64,000 nt of DNA from CAVVFX01 sp963747535 (GCA_963747535.1 CAVVFX010000020.1:914110-978109); one strand, 5' to 3'; positions 16,792 through 26,318 are shown, numbered from the stretch's first letter. Notes: generated by a model from the letters alone, not told the origin. Program-made: numbers and translations.

Positions 16792-18357
16792 CTAAAGGCG
16801 CAGCATCCATTCGGCCGCACGCTCCGCAACCGCCAGCACCGTTGCGCAAGTATTGCCATTTGGCAGTTCCGGCATCACCGACGCATCCACCACCCGCAGC
16901 CCCTCTACGCCTCGTACTCTCAGTTGCGTGTCCACCACCGCGTTGGGATCGCTCCCCATGCGGCACGTCCCGGCTGGGTGGTAGCAACTCTCGCCTACCC
17001 AGCGGAGGTACGCCTCCAGGTCGGACGCCGCGGTCAGTTCGGCGCCCGGCAGTACTTCGGCCCCCAGTGGAAACTTCCGCAGCGCGTTTGTCTGAGCCAG
17101 TTCCCGCGCCATACCGATTCCCGCCAACGCCGTGCGCACATCCTCCCGTGCGGACAAAAAGTTCGGATCGATCGCCGGAGCGGCGTCCGGGTCAGGCGAC
17201 TGCAACGTCACCCGGCCACGGCTGGCGGTGCGGGTCAAGCAGAACTGCAGATCGACGGTACCCGGATAGAGCGACGTCTGGAAGTGCGTGACGAATTGCA
17301 AGTCGGGGATATCTGCGGTGGCGCCGGATCTCAAAACGGCCCCCGCCTCGCAACAATTCGAAGCCAGGACACCTCTTCTCCGCAGCCCGTAGTCCAGCGC
17401 GGCCGGAACCCAGTACAACATTTCCCCCGGAGACCTACGGCCACTCTCATACAAGACGGGGATTCGCAAATGGTCCTGTAGGTTCTGCCCCACTCCAGCC
17501 AGATCCAGTTGCACCGGGATGCCCAGTGCGCGCAACGTTGTTGCGGGGCCGATGCCGGACAACATCAATATTTTGGGTGAATTCAGGGCCCCGGCCGAGA
17601 CCACCACTTCACGGCGCGCGCGCGCCAGGCGCAATCCTCCCGATCGCGTGCTGAACTCGACGCCCACGGCGCGGCCTCTCTCGATCACGACGCGATGGAC
17701 CAACGCGCCCGTCTCGATGTCAACTTGCGTCGACGCAGGTGCCAGATAGGCAGTTGCCGCGCCGGCCCGTTTGCCACGCCGCTGCATCACGGCGAAAAGA
17801 CCCGCACCCTCGGCCGCCGGATGGTTGAAATCCCGTACCAGGGGCATTCCGCGTTCCAGGCACGCCTCCACGAAGGCGCGGGAAAACGGCGCGACGTGGC
17901 GCGGTTCGGATACATCCACCGGACCTGAGCCGCCGTGGTATTCCGAACTCCCGTGCTGCCAGCGCTCGCTCTTGCGGAAGTACGGAAGCAGCGAGAGGAA
18001 GTCCCATTCAGTGCATCCCAGGTGTTCCCAACGGTCGTAGCTTGCTGCGCTGCCGCGGTAATACATCATTGCGTTGGTCGATGAAGATCCACCCAGCAGC
18101 TTACCGAAGGGGTAGGAGATACGCCGCTGCGCCAGGCCAGCCTGCGGCTGCGTGAAGTACTTCCAGGAATAGTTGACGGTCTGGCGCATTCCGGCGAGCG
18201 GCACGGACAGTGCCCCGCCGGGATAGGCGCAACCCGCCTCAATCAGCAGCACTCGCAGGCCGGTTCGCTCGCTCAGCCGCGCCGCCAGGACGCAACCCGC
18301 GGTCCCGCCGCCCGCAATAACATGGTCCCACTCACCCGCCGGCGACGCACGGCTCAT
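16792..18357 (-). CDS. GMC family FAD oxidoreductase (choline dehydrogenase-like)
   Basis: The 521-residue protein begins with the FAD dinucleotide motif GGGTAGCVLAARLSE and has the GMC signatures GGSSSTNAMMYYRG and SAGALNSPKILMLSGIGP. The active-site His is in CYHPAGTCRMG and the second His/Asn position in PELPNGNTC, so it should be active. The family oxidises alcohols such as choline, glucose or aryl alcohols; the nearest general type is choline dehydrogenase but substrate choice cannot be fixed. Its ATG overlaps the TGA of the upstream glycosyltransferase (ATGA), indicating coupled translation in an operon with the Gfo/Idh oxidoreductase and GT2 genes. Confidence 0.92.
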   Translation of the reverse strand: MSRASPAGEWDHVIAGGGTAGCVLAARLSERTGLRVLLIEAGCAYPGGALSVPLAGMRQTVNYSWKYFTQPQAGLAQRRISYPFGKLLGGSSSTNAMMYYRGSAASYDRWEHLGCTEWDFLSLLPYFRKSERWQHGSSEYHGGSGPVDVSEPRHVAPFSRAFVEACLERGMPLVRDFNHPAAEGAGLFAVMQRRGKRAGAATAYLAPASTQVDIETGALVHRVVIERGRAVGVEFSTRSGGLRLARARREVVVSAGALNSPKILMLSGIGPATTLRALGIPVQLDLAGVGQNLQDHLRIPVLYESGRRSPGEMLYWVPAALDYGLRRRGVLASNCCEAGAVLRSGATADIPDLQFVTHFQTSLYPGTVDLQFCLTRTASRGRVTLQSPDPDAAPAIDPNFLSAREDVRTALAGIGMARELAQTNALRKFPLGAEVLPGAELTAASDLEAYLRWVGESCYHPAGTCRMGSDPNAVVDTQLRVRGVEGLRVVDASVMPELPNGNTCATVLAVAERAAEWMLRL

Positions 18358-19244
18358 ACATGTCGCCCCTTCCCGCGCGCGGCCCCTTCCGCGGCCTCGA
18401 AGAGGAAGCCCGCCGCCGTGGCAAGCTGGGCCAGCATCACCGCGCCGGCGACTTGCGGTCCTTTAGCTGCCGGATACTTCCGGAAAGGTCCCGTCAGCAG
18501 CTCCCGATAAAATCCCGGAGACTCGAACTTGCCGGTACCGCTACCGCGATGAAACCGCCAGGCGCCTCGCCCGTAGAGGATATGTTGGCGGACGAACTGG
18601 CCCGCCGTCAACGAATGGAAGTGCCGGACTACGGCGGCCGGTTCGTACCGCAAGGCAAAGCCAGCGTTGAGCCATCGCGCGCACAGGTCGCGATCTTCGC
18701 CGCCGCTGTTCGACCACGATCGATCGAGTCCCCCGATTGACCTGAAAGATGCGGCCGGGAAGGCAACGTTGCAGGTGGGACAGTAGCGAATTCGTCCGGC
18801 GCGATCACAGCCGTGAGTCGTCAGCAGAGCTACGATGAACTGCGTTGCTTCCGCAAAGACATTCCCTTCGAGCCCGTTGACAGTGCATCCGCCAACGGCG
18901 TGATCGGGGCACTGCTCGAATGCATTTGCCAAACCTGCCAGCCATTCCGGCGCGGGACAGCAGTCGTCGTCGGTGAAGGCCAGGTAGCTCCCCATCGCAC
19001 GATCCACTCCAGCCTGCCGGGCGGGGCCGCAGCCGAGGTTGGGCTGGCGTATGACCCTCAACTGGAGTCGGTCCCGATATTCCTCTTCCAGATTCGTCAA
19101 CGGCTCGTTACCGCCATCGTCCACCACGACGACCTCGTACCGCTCACGGGGATACTGCTGGTCTGCCAGTGCAGCCAGCAGTCGCCGTAATTCCAGCTGC
19201 CGGTTGTAGGTTGGGACCACTACGGAAAAATGAATTGTTGCCAC
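18354..19244 (-). CDS. Family 2 glycosyltransferase
   Basis: The 296-residue protein starts at GTG 19244. It has the GT2 opening FSVVVPTYNRQ, the nucleotide-sugar motif VVVVDDGG, the metal-binding FTDDDCCPAPEW and a GGEDRDLCARWL motif resembling the acceptor/catalytic region. A short hydrophobic C-terminal segment may associate with the membrane. It transfers a sugar from a nucleotide sugar to an unknown glycan or lipid acceptor. It lies 9 bp after the Gfo/Idh gene and overlaps the GMC gene by 4 bp. Confidence 0.9.
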   Translation of the reverse strand: MATIHFSVVVPTYNRQLELRRLLAALADQQYPRERYEVVVVDDGGNEPLTNLEEEYRDRLQLRVIRQPNLGCGPARQAGVDRAMGSYLAFTDDDCCPAPEWLAGLANAFEQCPDHAVGGCTVNGLEGNVFAEATQFIVALLTTHGCDRAGRIRYCPTCNVAFPAASFRSIGGLDRSWSNSGGEDRDLCARWLNAGFALRYEPAAVVRHFHSLTAGQFVRQHILYGRGAWRFHRGSGTGKFESPGFYRELLTGPFRKYPAAKGPQVAGAVMLAQLATAAGFLFEAAEGAARGKGRHV

Positions 19245-19253
19245 GGCTCGGCC

Positions 19254-20348
19254 TTAGCTTCCGGCATCTTCTCTCGCACGTTCCGTCCCACCTAATCTGG
19301 TGGCCCTGCCGGTCGCCGCCGACTCCGTTGCCGCAGCCACGGCTTTCGCCGCGAGAAGACCGTCGGTAAACGTCGCCTCCGGAGGCGCTCCAGCCCGCAC
19401 CGCCTCCACAAAATGAGTCCATTCCCGCTGATAGGAAATGCGATAATCCCCGCCCAGGCGATGAATGCCAAACCCGGTGGGAAGCGCGCGTACCGTGCGC
19501 AACACCGATCGCAACCGGACGCCGGGCCCGCTCGGAATCTCGTCGATGGACCGCACTTCGAGCCCGTCAAATCGCAGACAGTCGGTCCGGATCGAGCCCC
19601 TCTGCCCGCTGACCACGATCTCGATCTCGTGCGGGCTCCTCTCGGAAAACTCGCCCGAAACAAGAACGCCGCTCGTCGTGCGCGCGGAAATCACGGCGCT
19701 TTCGTCTTCGCGAACGCCATTGCGTGTGAAGGCCAGGATCCGTTCGATATCGGCGCCAGTGAGGAAGCGAACCAGGTCCAGGTGATGGACGGCGATCTCG
19801 ACCAGCGCTCCCCCACCCTGACAGCGCCTTGTCTTCCAAACGGGGATCCCCTTGTCCCCCCGCGGGCTGTGCCACACCAGTCTGATGGACTCGATGTCGC
19901 CGGCGGCGCCGAGCCTGATGATCTCGCGGGCCCGTCTCACCAGCCGGTGAAAACGCATGTGGAAGCCGGTCATCGCCACTACGCCCGCCCGTCCGGCCTC
20001 CTCGATCATCCGTTCACATTCGGCAACGCTCAGTGCCAGGGGCTTCTCTACCAGTACGTGCCTGCCGGCATGCATCGCGGCAATAGCCAATTCGGGGTGG
20101 GAGCCGGGATCCGTGCACACGCCGACGGCATCCACATCGCGGCGCGCCAGCACTTCGTCAATGGTGCCGCAGGCGCCCGCGATCCGGAACTGCGCGGCCA
20201 CTCGTTCACGCCGGCACGCATCGATGTCGCACACCGCGACCACCTCGGCGCCCGCCACGCGAGCCAGCGCGGGTAGATGCTTTGCGCGTACCACCTCACC
20301 GCACCCGATCAACGCGATACCGACTCGACGCCCGCTATATTGGACCAA
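19254..20348 (-). CDS. Gfo/Idh/MocA family NAD(P)-dependent oxidoreductase
   Basis: The protein has 364 residues from TTG 20348, the only reasonable start before the Rossmann motif GIALIGCGEVV. The cofactor-domain motif VLVEKPLALS contains the conserved Glu-Lys-Pro, and the substrate domain has GGALVEIAVHHLD with the expected His. Members oxidise or epimerise sugars, inositols and nucleotide-sugars. It heads a three-gene operon with GT2 and GMC genes, so a role in making a modified sugar for a surface glycan is likely. It is divergent from the GT39-type gene, with about 60 bp between starts. Confidence 0.9.
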   Translation of the reverse strand: MVQYSGRRVGIALIGCGEVVRAKHLPALARVAGAEVVAVCDIDACRRERVAAQFRIAGACGTIDEVLARRDVDAVGVCTDPGSHPELAIAAMHAGRHVLVEKPLALSVAECERMIEEAGRAGVVAMTGFHMRFHRLVRRAREIIRLGAAGDIESIRLVWHSPRGDKGIPVWKTRRCQGGGALVEIAVHHLDLVRFLTGADIERILAFTRNGVREDESAVISARTTSGVLVSGEFSERSPHEIEIVVSGQRGSIRTDCLRFDGLEVRSIDEIPSGPGVRLRSVLRTVRALPTGFGIHRLGGDYRISYQREWTHFVEAVRAGAPPEATFTDGLLAAKAVAAATESAATGRATRLGGTERAREDAGS

Positions 20349-20409
20349 TTACATTCCATCCTACCAATTCACCGAGCCGCATCCAACACATTCGATACAC
20401 TGGTGTCAC

Positions 20410-21960
20410 ATGTCTGCCTGGCCGCGCTCGGCTTGCGCCACGTTTCTCGTTTTCCTGGCCGCTGCCGTTTCTCTGCAATGGTTCGCGGGTGCCTATGGCG
20501 CCGACTTCGCCGGGGACCCCGACGAGCCTGCCCATTACGTCACCGGGCTTATGGTCCGGGACTACATTGCCGCCGGCATGCCGGGCCCGCCTCTCCGCTA
20601 TGCACAGGCCTACTACTCTCACTACCCAAAGGTCGGACTGGGGCACTGGCCACCCGTCTTCTACGCCGTCGAAGCAGCCTGGATGCTCGCGTTCTCCGCG
20701 TCGCGCGCCTCTGTTCTTGTGTTGTTGGCTACGATCTCCGCATTTGCGGCGCTACTGCTCTATCGCGAAGCCGCCAGACGCTATTCCGCCGGCGCGTCTG
20801 TGGCGGCCGGTCTGGTGTTCATCTCGTTGCCGCTGGTTGTTCTTTACAGCCGCATCGTGATGTCAGACATGCTGGTGTGCATGCTGGTGCTGCTCGCCGT
20901 TGCCCGGTTCGGACGTTATCTCGATAGCGGCGGTTGGCAGGACAACGCATGGTTTGGCATCTGGGCTTCCCTGGCGATTTTGGGGAAAGGGACTGGATTC
21001 GCGCTGGCTTTGGTCCCGCTTTTCGGGCTGCTCACCGGCCGCCGTTGGAGCCTCGCTAAGCGCTGGCCATTCTGGCTGCCATTAGGCATCGTCGCGCTGG
21101 CCTGTGGGCCGTGGTACGCTCTGGCTCCGCGCGCCCAGCACGAAGACGTAATACGCTACGGAGGCCTGGCCTTCAGGCCCCTCTCGCTATTCCATTTCGC
21201 CTGGCACTGGTGCCTTGCCGCCGGAATCGTGGTCGCGCCTCTCGCCGCGATCGGGGTCGCAGATCACCTCGCCCGCTGCTGGAAAGGGCGCATTCTGGAC
21301 GGGCAGTCCGTGGCTTTCGCGGCTTTCCTGATGGCCCTGGCGGTGTTTCGCAGTATGGTTGCGGAGGCTGGGAATCTGCGCGCCATGACAATGGCTCTGC
21401 CGTTCCTGGTGTTCTTCGCCCTGGCTGGGCTGGATTGGTGCCTTACCCGCCTCCGCGCGCCGCGATTGGTGAAGGAGATCGGCTGGCCGGCATTGGCTCT
21501 GTTAGCGGTGACTCTCAACCTGCGAGCGATCCCGCAGGCGCCCCACTTCGGCTTATCCCAGGCGGCGCAAGCGTTGTTCGATAGTACGCCGGCGTCGGCG
21601 TCCGTGTTCCTGGTCTCGTCGGATTCCACCGGAGAGGGCAGCCTGATTGCAGAGATCGCCATACGCGACCGGCGGCATGGTCATACGGTGCTCAGGGCCA
21701 GTAAGGCGCTTTATTCGGACAACTGGAACGGGGGCGATTATCGCCCGTTCTATCGGAGTTCGGCCGAGGTCGCGGACTTTCTCGATCGCGAGGGCGTGAA
21801 GGCTGTCCTCGTCGATCGGTCGACTCGGATGGACGCCGAGGACCGCCGTCTGCTGATAGAGGCATTAGAGACCGGTGGGGGCTACCAACGTTTGCCTGGA
21901 TCGGGTCTCCATCTGGGACGCAATCTGTCTATCTACATCGCCAGGCCGAAGCCGCGCTAA
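20410..21960 (+). CDS. GT39/ArnT-type integral membrane glycosyltransferase
   Basis: The start is placed at ATG 20410 (516 residues). A much longer open frame extends upstream but would overlap the divergent oxidoreductase and has no coding character there. The first helix is followed by DPDEP at 36-40, the acidic pair that is catalytic in PMT/ArnT-type enzymes using polyprenyl-phosphate sugars. About ten hydrophobic helices follow, then a soluble C-terminal domain of about 120 residues. It is predicted to transfer a lipid-linked sugar on the outer face of the inner membrane. Its last 32 bp overlap the convergent GT2 gene. Confidence 0.82.
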   Translation: MSAWPRSACATFLVFLAAAVSLQWFAGAYGADFAGDPDEPAHYVTGLMVRDYIAAGMPGPPLRYAQAYYSHYPKVGLGHWPPVFYAVEAAWMLAFSASRASVLVLLATISAFAALLLYREAARRYSAGASVAAGLVFISLPLVVLYSRIVMSDMLVCMLVLLAVARFGRYLDSGGWQDNAWFGIWASLAILGKGTGFALALVPLFGLLTGRRWSLAKRWPFWLPLGIVALACGPWYALAPRAQHEDVIRYGGLAFRPLSLFHFAWHWCLAAGIVVAPLAAIGVADHLARCWKGRILDGQSVAFAAFLMALAVFRSMVAEAGNLRAMTMALPFLVFFALAGLDWCLTRLRAPRLVKEIGWPALALLAVTLNLRAIPQAPHFGLSQAAQALFDSTPASASVFLVSSDSTGEGSLIAEIAIRDRRHGHTVLRASKALYSDNWNGGDYRPFYRSSAEVADFLDREGVKAVLVDRSTRMDAEDRRLLIEALETGGGYQRLPGSGLHLGRNLSIYIARPKPR

Positions 21961-23356
21961 CAACCCGACCGGCGCGCGCCTGGACTGAGGCCTCGGGGTA
22001 TTTGGCTGTCACTCCATGGCTTCCCGTAGCTCGCCCGATCGCTTTATTTCGCCAGGGCGAGACGACTGTCCTCCAGGAGTACATCGCCAATCCGGTGATG
22101 AAAGAAGCGCCGCTGTAGAAATAGAAGAGTACATGGAACGGCACTGCCGCCAGAGCCGTCAGCCATCCCATGCGCTGCGCCAGATAGGCGTAAAACCGTC
22201 CGTTGATTGCCAGGATCAAGAAGGTCATGGCATAAAAACTAAACACCGGAGCGCGCGCCGGCAGGAAGCGCGCGATGAACCCGAGGCTCACCAGCACGTA
22301 CACACCGTAGGCGATCCCCGTCATTCTTCGCTGGATTTCGGTTTTATAGGCATACCGGTAGCGGATCAAGAGGAGCAGATAGCCCACTACCACCGTGGGA
22401 ACCAGCGATAGCATGTTCTCCGAGTACGCCAGCCCGATAAACGCCGCGACCAGCCCCGTAAACCCAATCTTGATGCCCCGGCGTCGCGTCAATCCCGTCT
22501 CGGTCCAGTAACAGGCAAGCGCGAACAGCATGGCCGCCAGCAGGGGCACCACAAACAGTCCGCGGTAGTAGAGTGCGTCGGCCAGCGCAAAACCGAACAG
22601 CATGAAGGCCAGCGCCACGCTGACTCGATGACAGATCTGCAAGTTCAGATCGTTGGGCATGCGGCTATCGCGGAGGATCAGCGTGGTCCAGGGAATGCCC
22701 CGGTCGAAGATGTCGGTCTTGACCAGATTCAGGAAGCTCCACAGTTTCAGGTGCTTCACTTCGAGATCATGGTCCAGCAGGATACGGTGGCCGCCAGCGG
22801 TCAACCGGTACCCCAGTTCGATGTCTTCAATCGCCGGACGGCTATACCCTTCATCGAAGCCGCCGCTCTGGAGGAAGACGCTGCGCCGGATGGCCCCGCA
22901 ACCGCTCCAGAAAGTAGTGGCCTCCCGCCTGCCGTTCTGGTGGACGTACCGATGCAGGAGGTTCCGGTACATGGAAAGCACGTCCCGTGCATGCGGGGAA
23001 TCATCGTAGGAGCCGATCATGGCGTCAATCCCGGATTCCTTCTCAAATGTCACCGAAAGGCGGGAAAGCGTGTCCGGGCGGACGCAAATATCGGCATCGA
23101 TGAAGAAGATCACGTCGCCTCGTGCCTCGAGGGCGCCGAGATTGCGGGCATGGGCCGGCCCCTTCCGGACGCCGGTGGTCAGAACCGTCGCTCCAAGCTG
23201 ACGGGCAATGATTGGAGTGTCATCGCTGGAACCATCGTCCACTACCAGACACTCGAAAGGCGCAATCTCACAGACGGCGAGGGCCTGCAGGCAAGGAACT
23301 AATGTCTGCTGGGCGTTGTGTGCCGGAATAACGACCGAGATCCGCGGAAATGCCAT
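21929..23356 (-). CDS. Family 2 glycosyltransferase with C-terminal membrane domain
   Basis: ATG 23356 is chosen (475 residues), since MAFPRISVVIPAHNA starts the GT2 fold directly; an upstream in-frame start would add 12 unlikely residues. GT2 motifs: CLVVDDGSSDDT, the DxD-like FFIDADICV, and a later EDIELGYRL acceptor/catalytic motif. The C-terminal 200 residues contain about six hydrophobic helices, as in processive or flippase-linked GT2 enzymes. It overlaps the convergent GT39-type gene by 32 bp. The acceptor is unknown; a lipid-linked glycan is the usual one. Confidence 0.88.
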   Translation of the reverse strand: MAFPRISVVIPAHNAQQTLVPCLQALAVCEIAPFECLVVDDGSSDDTPIIARQLGATVLTTGVRKGPAHARNLGALEARGDVIFFIDADICVRPDTLSRLSVTFEKESGIDAMIGSYDDSPHARDVLSMYRNLLHRYVHQNGRREATTFWSGCGAIRRSVFLQSGGFDEGYSRPAIEDIELGYRLTAGGHRILLDHDLEVKHLKLWSFLNLVKTDIFDRGIPWTTLILRDSRMPNDLNLQICHRVSVALAFMLFGFALADALYYRGLFVVPLLAAMLFALACYWTETGLTRRRGIKIGFTGLVAAFIGLAYSENMLSLVPTVVVGYLLLLIRYRYAYKTEIQRRMTGIAYGVYVLVSLGFIARFLPARAPVFSFYAMTFLILAINGRFYAYLAQRMGWLTALAAVPFHVLFYFYSGASFITGLAMYSWRTVVSPWRNKAIGRATGSHGVTAKYPEASVQARAGRVVSAASAWRCR

Positions 23357-23392
23357 TTGGCTGTCCGCGCAATGTGGCACGTTGTATACCAA

Positions 23393-23941
23393 AGTAAACG
23401 GCCAAGAATCAAGGCTTCTTCTGCTATGGAAATCAATGGCTGCGACCTCCCGATCCCCAGAATTTGGAATGTATCCTAAATGACCCTACGTAATCCCTGG
23501 TACCCACCGAGAATTCTGGAGACCGTCGGCTCAACTTTTGTCCGATGCCTGGTCATGCCACAACTGGCCAAAGACTTCGCAGGAAAACAGGACGGTCACT
23601 GACGCTCTGGTATCCGCGGCGGACTGAGGGCGTAAGCAGAGAGTCTGTAATTAAGGAATTGCCGAACGCCCGGCGCGCAGATGTGAATAGTCAGCTCCCC
23701 TCATGTCGCGATCCGGGAGAGTGATCGGATTTACCTGCACGGTTTGTTTCACCAGTTGCTCAGGGGGCCTTGCCGAGGGCAGAAGCCGCTTGTTGGAGCC
23801 GCATTTCAAGTCAGGCGAGAAGTTTACTTCCATGGGGTTCGTGCGCAGAGGCCCCCAGGACGACGGCGTCCGCCCGCAAGACTAGAGACCAGCTAGTCTA
23901 GATTCCTTGAGGCAGAAAACTTGTTGTCTTTGCGTCAAGTT
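23393..23941. other. Intergenic stretch without a supported gene
   Basis: About 550 bp between the GT2 gene and the 205-residue gene. Only short frames with no recognisable domain are present. I see no tRNA, CRISPR or strong terminator. Confidence 0.45.
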
Positions 23942-24559
23942 TTACGCAGCCAGTCTGGCCTGTTGCACCCAAGATTCGACCTCCTGTTCGAGTTTATCGA
24001 AACTGCGGCGCAACGAAGTTGGAAGGGATGACGTAGCCGGCAGCACAAGTCCGAGGCCGGGCCGCAGAATTCTGGAGTAAGTGCGGGTACAAAAAGCGGC
24101 GACGCGGAATCCGAATTTCGTGAGTTGGTAGCGATGGGTCTTGGGAATCCGTTCGATCAGGCCGTGAAGGCGGAGCCGGCGCAGTTGATAGGTCATACGG
24201 CCTTGGGTGAATTGAGCGACAGGCTGGCCCCGCAAGTCGGCCAATTTGCGCCGCAGGTCCCGGTTGGAGAATCCGGCCGGCAACAGATCGAAAAGCAGTA
24301 AAGCGTTCCAGAGGCTCTGCACCATCGGATCGGCGAAGCGGAGAGCCGAGGCTCGTTGCCCACGAAGGAAGCGAAGTGCCCCCTCCAGGATCTGCAATCG
24401 GCCTACGATTACGTTCAAATACATGCGGTCGATCGATTCCACTTGCAGCGTCACGTGCCGGTCCAATACTTCGGCCACGGTCTGTGGTAATTTCGATGGC
24501 GGCTCCGCTTGCGGGGTGCCTTTACGGCCGGGCGATCGCCTTACGATGGTCCCACTCAT
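23942..24559 (-). CDS. Conserved protein of unknown function, probably an internal-deletion derivative
   Basis: The 205-residue protein starts at ATG 24559. Its N-terminus (VLDRHVTLQVESIDRMYLN) and C-terminus (a winged-helix-like stretch around QGRMTYQLRRLRLHG and LIERIPKTHRY) both resemble the two ends of a much longer family, of several hundred residues, common in soil Acidobacteria and Actinobacteria. Here the two ends are joined near residue 60-68, so the central domain seems lost in frame. The comparison is from memory. The family's function is unknown to me; it is often found near mobile DNA. Possibly a non-functional remnant. Confidence 0.6.
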   Translation of the reverse strand: MSGTIVRRSPGRKGTPQAEPPSKLPQTVAEVLDRHVTLQVESIDRMYLNVIVGRLQILEGALRFLRGQRASALRFADPMVQSLWNALLLFDLLPAGFSNRDLRRKLADLRGQPVAQFTQGRMTYQLRRLRLHGLIERIPKTHRYQLTKFGFRVAAFCTRTYSRILRPGLGLVLPATSSLPTSLRRSFDKLEQEVESWVQQARLAA

Positions 24560-24668
24560 GGAGGTTATTGAATACCTTCCATCTCAAGCACGCAAGCGGA
24601 GCCTGCGATCAGTTTGCTTGCGCGTTGGCGTTTCGCCGCATTAGCAGTTGGGTCACGATAGATGCTCC

Positions 24669-24747
24669 CTCTGCGCCGTCTGCGTCTCTGCGGTTCATCA
24701 TTGAACCGGACGCTGGGGTCGACCGCAGAGGCGCGGAGGTCGCAGAG
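24669..24747. repeat. Inverted repeat of the CGCAGAG type
   Basis: Arms of 26 nt at 24669-24694 and 24722-24747 pair with few mismatches around a 27-nt loop. Each arm is a CGCAGAG-rich unit. The same motif recurs as an imperfect inverted pair at 35360-35376 and 35446-35462. It lies just upstream of the GxxExxY gene. Confidence 0.7.
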
Positions 24748-24791
24748 AAAAGGAGCCCAGGGGAGAAGAGCAACCAGGATAAACTCATGCG

Positions 24792-25178
24792 ATGCAGGTC
24801 AATGAAGTCACGGAGGCAATTATCGGCGCTGCCATAGAAGTGCATCGCACGATTGGGCCTGGACTGCTGGAATCTGCTTATGTCCAATGTCTTGGTTACG
24901 AATTAGCTTTGCGCCAAATACCCTTCCAGTTGGAACTGCCGCTGCCGGTACAATACAAGGGACTTAAACTCGATTGTGGCTATCGGCTCGATCTGGTCGT
25001 GGCGGACGCCGTGGTAGTGGAGGTCAAGGCCGTTGATCGCATCACCCCCCTCCACGAGGCTCAACTGCTGACATACCTGCGTCTGGGTGGCTGGAAGGCG
25101 GGCCGCCTCATCACCTTCAACGTTCCGCTATTGCGTGATGGCATGGTACGGCGGGTGCTGGCATTCGATGAGTCCTAG
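24792..25178 (+). CDS. GxxExxY family protein (PD-(D/E)XK-like)
   Basis: The 128-residue protein starts at ATG 24792. It has the family hallmark GPGLLESAY near residue 23, then a nuclease-like core LDLVVADAVVVEVKAVDRI with an Asp...Glu-x-Lys arrangement, and HEAQLLTYLRL. The PD-(D/E)XK relationship suggests a nucleic-acid role, but no activity is established for the family. It is a single-gene unit directly downstream of a CGCAGAG inverted repeat. Confidence 0.88.
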   Translation: MQVNEVTEAIIGAAIEVHRTIGPGLLESAYVQCLGYELALRQIPFQLELPLPVQYKGLKLDCGYRLDLVVADAVVVEVKAVDRITPLHEAQLLTYLRLGGWKAGRLITFNVPLLRDGMVRRVLAFDES

Positions 25179-25343
25179 ATCCACTTGGTGGCCAAAAAGT
25201 TCACAAAATGGTCAAGTTTGGAATGAAGCGCAGGCTACCCCTTTCGATGCGAAAGGTCGGCATCGCGGGGTGCGCCAGCAGTCCTGATCGCAGCGCAATC
25301 AAACGACGCTCCTCGGAATGCGGTACACTTGAGCGAATTTTCC

Positions 25344-25808
25344 ATGCCCTCTGATCTCTTTCACTGGCTGGTCAACAGCCCGTGGAGTCACGCCCTGAAC
25401 GCGGCTGAATGGGTGTTCCCGGCCGTTCAGAGTGTACACTTCATCGGCTTCACACTGTCCATTGGAACCATCGCGATCACCGACCTGCGCTTGCTTGGCT
25501 TCGGGATGCGACGCCAGAAGCCCGCGGAACTCGCGGCCGATCTGGAGCCTTGGATACGGGCAGGCATCCTCATGATGCTTGTCACCGGTTTGCTGATGTT
25601 CTCCACCGACGCGGTCGGGTATCACAACAATCCGTCGTTTCGGTTCAAGATGACGTGCCTGACCGCCGCCCTGCTGTTCCACTTCACATTGCATCGGCGG
25701 GCGCTCCGCTGTGATGAGCCGTCGATTGCTTCCAGAATGGCCGCCGTGACTTCTTTACTGCTTTGGACCGGAGTTGTCGCCGGCGGTCGGATGATTGCGT
25801 TCATTTAG
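25344..25808 (+). CDS. Small integral membrane protein (DUF6644-like), first of a tandem pair
   Basis: ATG 25344 gives 154 residues; a TTG 15 bp upstream is also in frame but is less likely. Four to five hydrophobic helices are visible, with conserved-looking features FPAVQSVHFIGFTLSIG, DLRLLG and a C-terminal GGRMIAFI. Histidines inside the helices (HFIG, HFTLH) could ligate haem, but this is only a suggestion. The next gene, 7 bp downstream, is a homologue sharing the DLRLLG and GRxIAF motifs, so the pair probably forms a complex. Function unknown. Confidence 0.8.
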   Translation: MPSDLFHWLVNSPWSHALNAAEWVFPAVQSVHFIGFTLSIGTIAITDLRLLGFGMRRQKPAELAADLEPWIRAGILMMLVTGLLMFSTDAVGYHNNPSFRFKMTCLTAALLFHFTLHRRALRCDEPSIASRMAAVTSLLLWTGVVAGGRMIAFI

Positions 25809-25815
25809 GTGACCA

Positions 25816-26316
25816 ATGCAACAAGTCCCTGCGTTCGTTGAATGGATTGAGAGCACCGATTTGAGCATCGCCATCCGGGAAGGCGGGCTTCCCTATCCGA
25901 TCATCGGCGGTATTCACTTATTGTCGATCGCCATGTTCGGCGGGATGTTGCTCGTCACCGATCTGCGCCTCCTCGGCTGGGCCATGCGGACGCGGCTCGT
26001 CTCGGATGTCATGAATCAACTCCGGGCATGGAAATGGTTCGGCTTTGTGGTGGTGGTCGTTTCCGGGTTACTTCTGGCCTGGTCGGAGCCGGTCAGGCTC
26101 TACAAGAGCCCGTCCTTCTGGGTGAAGATGGCGCTCTTCGCCCTGGTCGGCGTGCATGGTCTGGTGTTCCGGGCGGGAGTTTACGGACATCCCGAGCGCC
26201 TGGACGAAGCGGTCACGCGGCAAGCCAAAATCGCCGCCGCCCTATCGTTGCTTTTGTGGGCCGGGATGATTGTCTCCGGCCGCCTGATTGCCTTCGATCC
26301 CTCGTTTGACGAATAG
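25816..26316 (+). CDS. Small integral membrane protein (DUF6644-like), second of a tandem pair
   Basis: The 166-residue protein starts at ATG 25816. It shares with its upstream neighbour a first helix ending in an H..S.A.FGG stretch, the DLRLLGWAMR motif after helix 2, a K.SFW.KM segment and a closing GRLIAFDPS. This indicates an old tandem duplication. Four or five membrane helices are predicted. No enzymatic motif is visible. Its 3' end abuts the remains of an enoyl-CoA hydratase gene on the other strand. Confidence 0.8.
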   Translation: MQQVPAFVEWIESTDLSIAIREGGLPYPIIGGIHLLSIAMFGGMLLVTDLRLLGWAMRTRLVSDVMNQLRAWKWFGFVVVVVSGLLLAWSEPVRLYKSPSFWVKMALFALVGVHGLVFRAGVYGHPERLDEAVTRQAKIAAALSLLLWAGMIVSGRLIAFDPSFDE

Positions 26317-26318
26317 AA

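Noticed and set aside
19957..20409. N-terminal extension of the GT39-type protein
   Set aside because: Runs antisense through the Gfo/Idh gene; coding character begins at 20410.
24669..24747. Possible CRISPR array
   Set aside because: A single inverted pair, not regularly spaced direct repeats.
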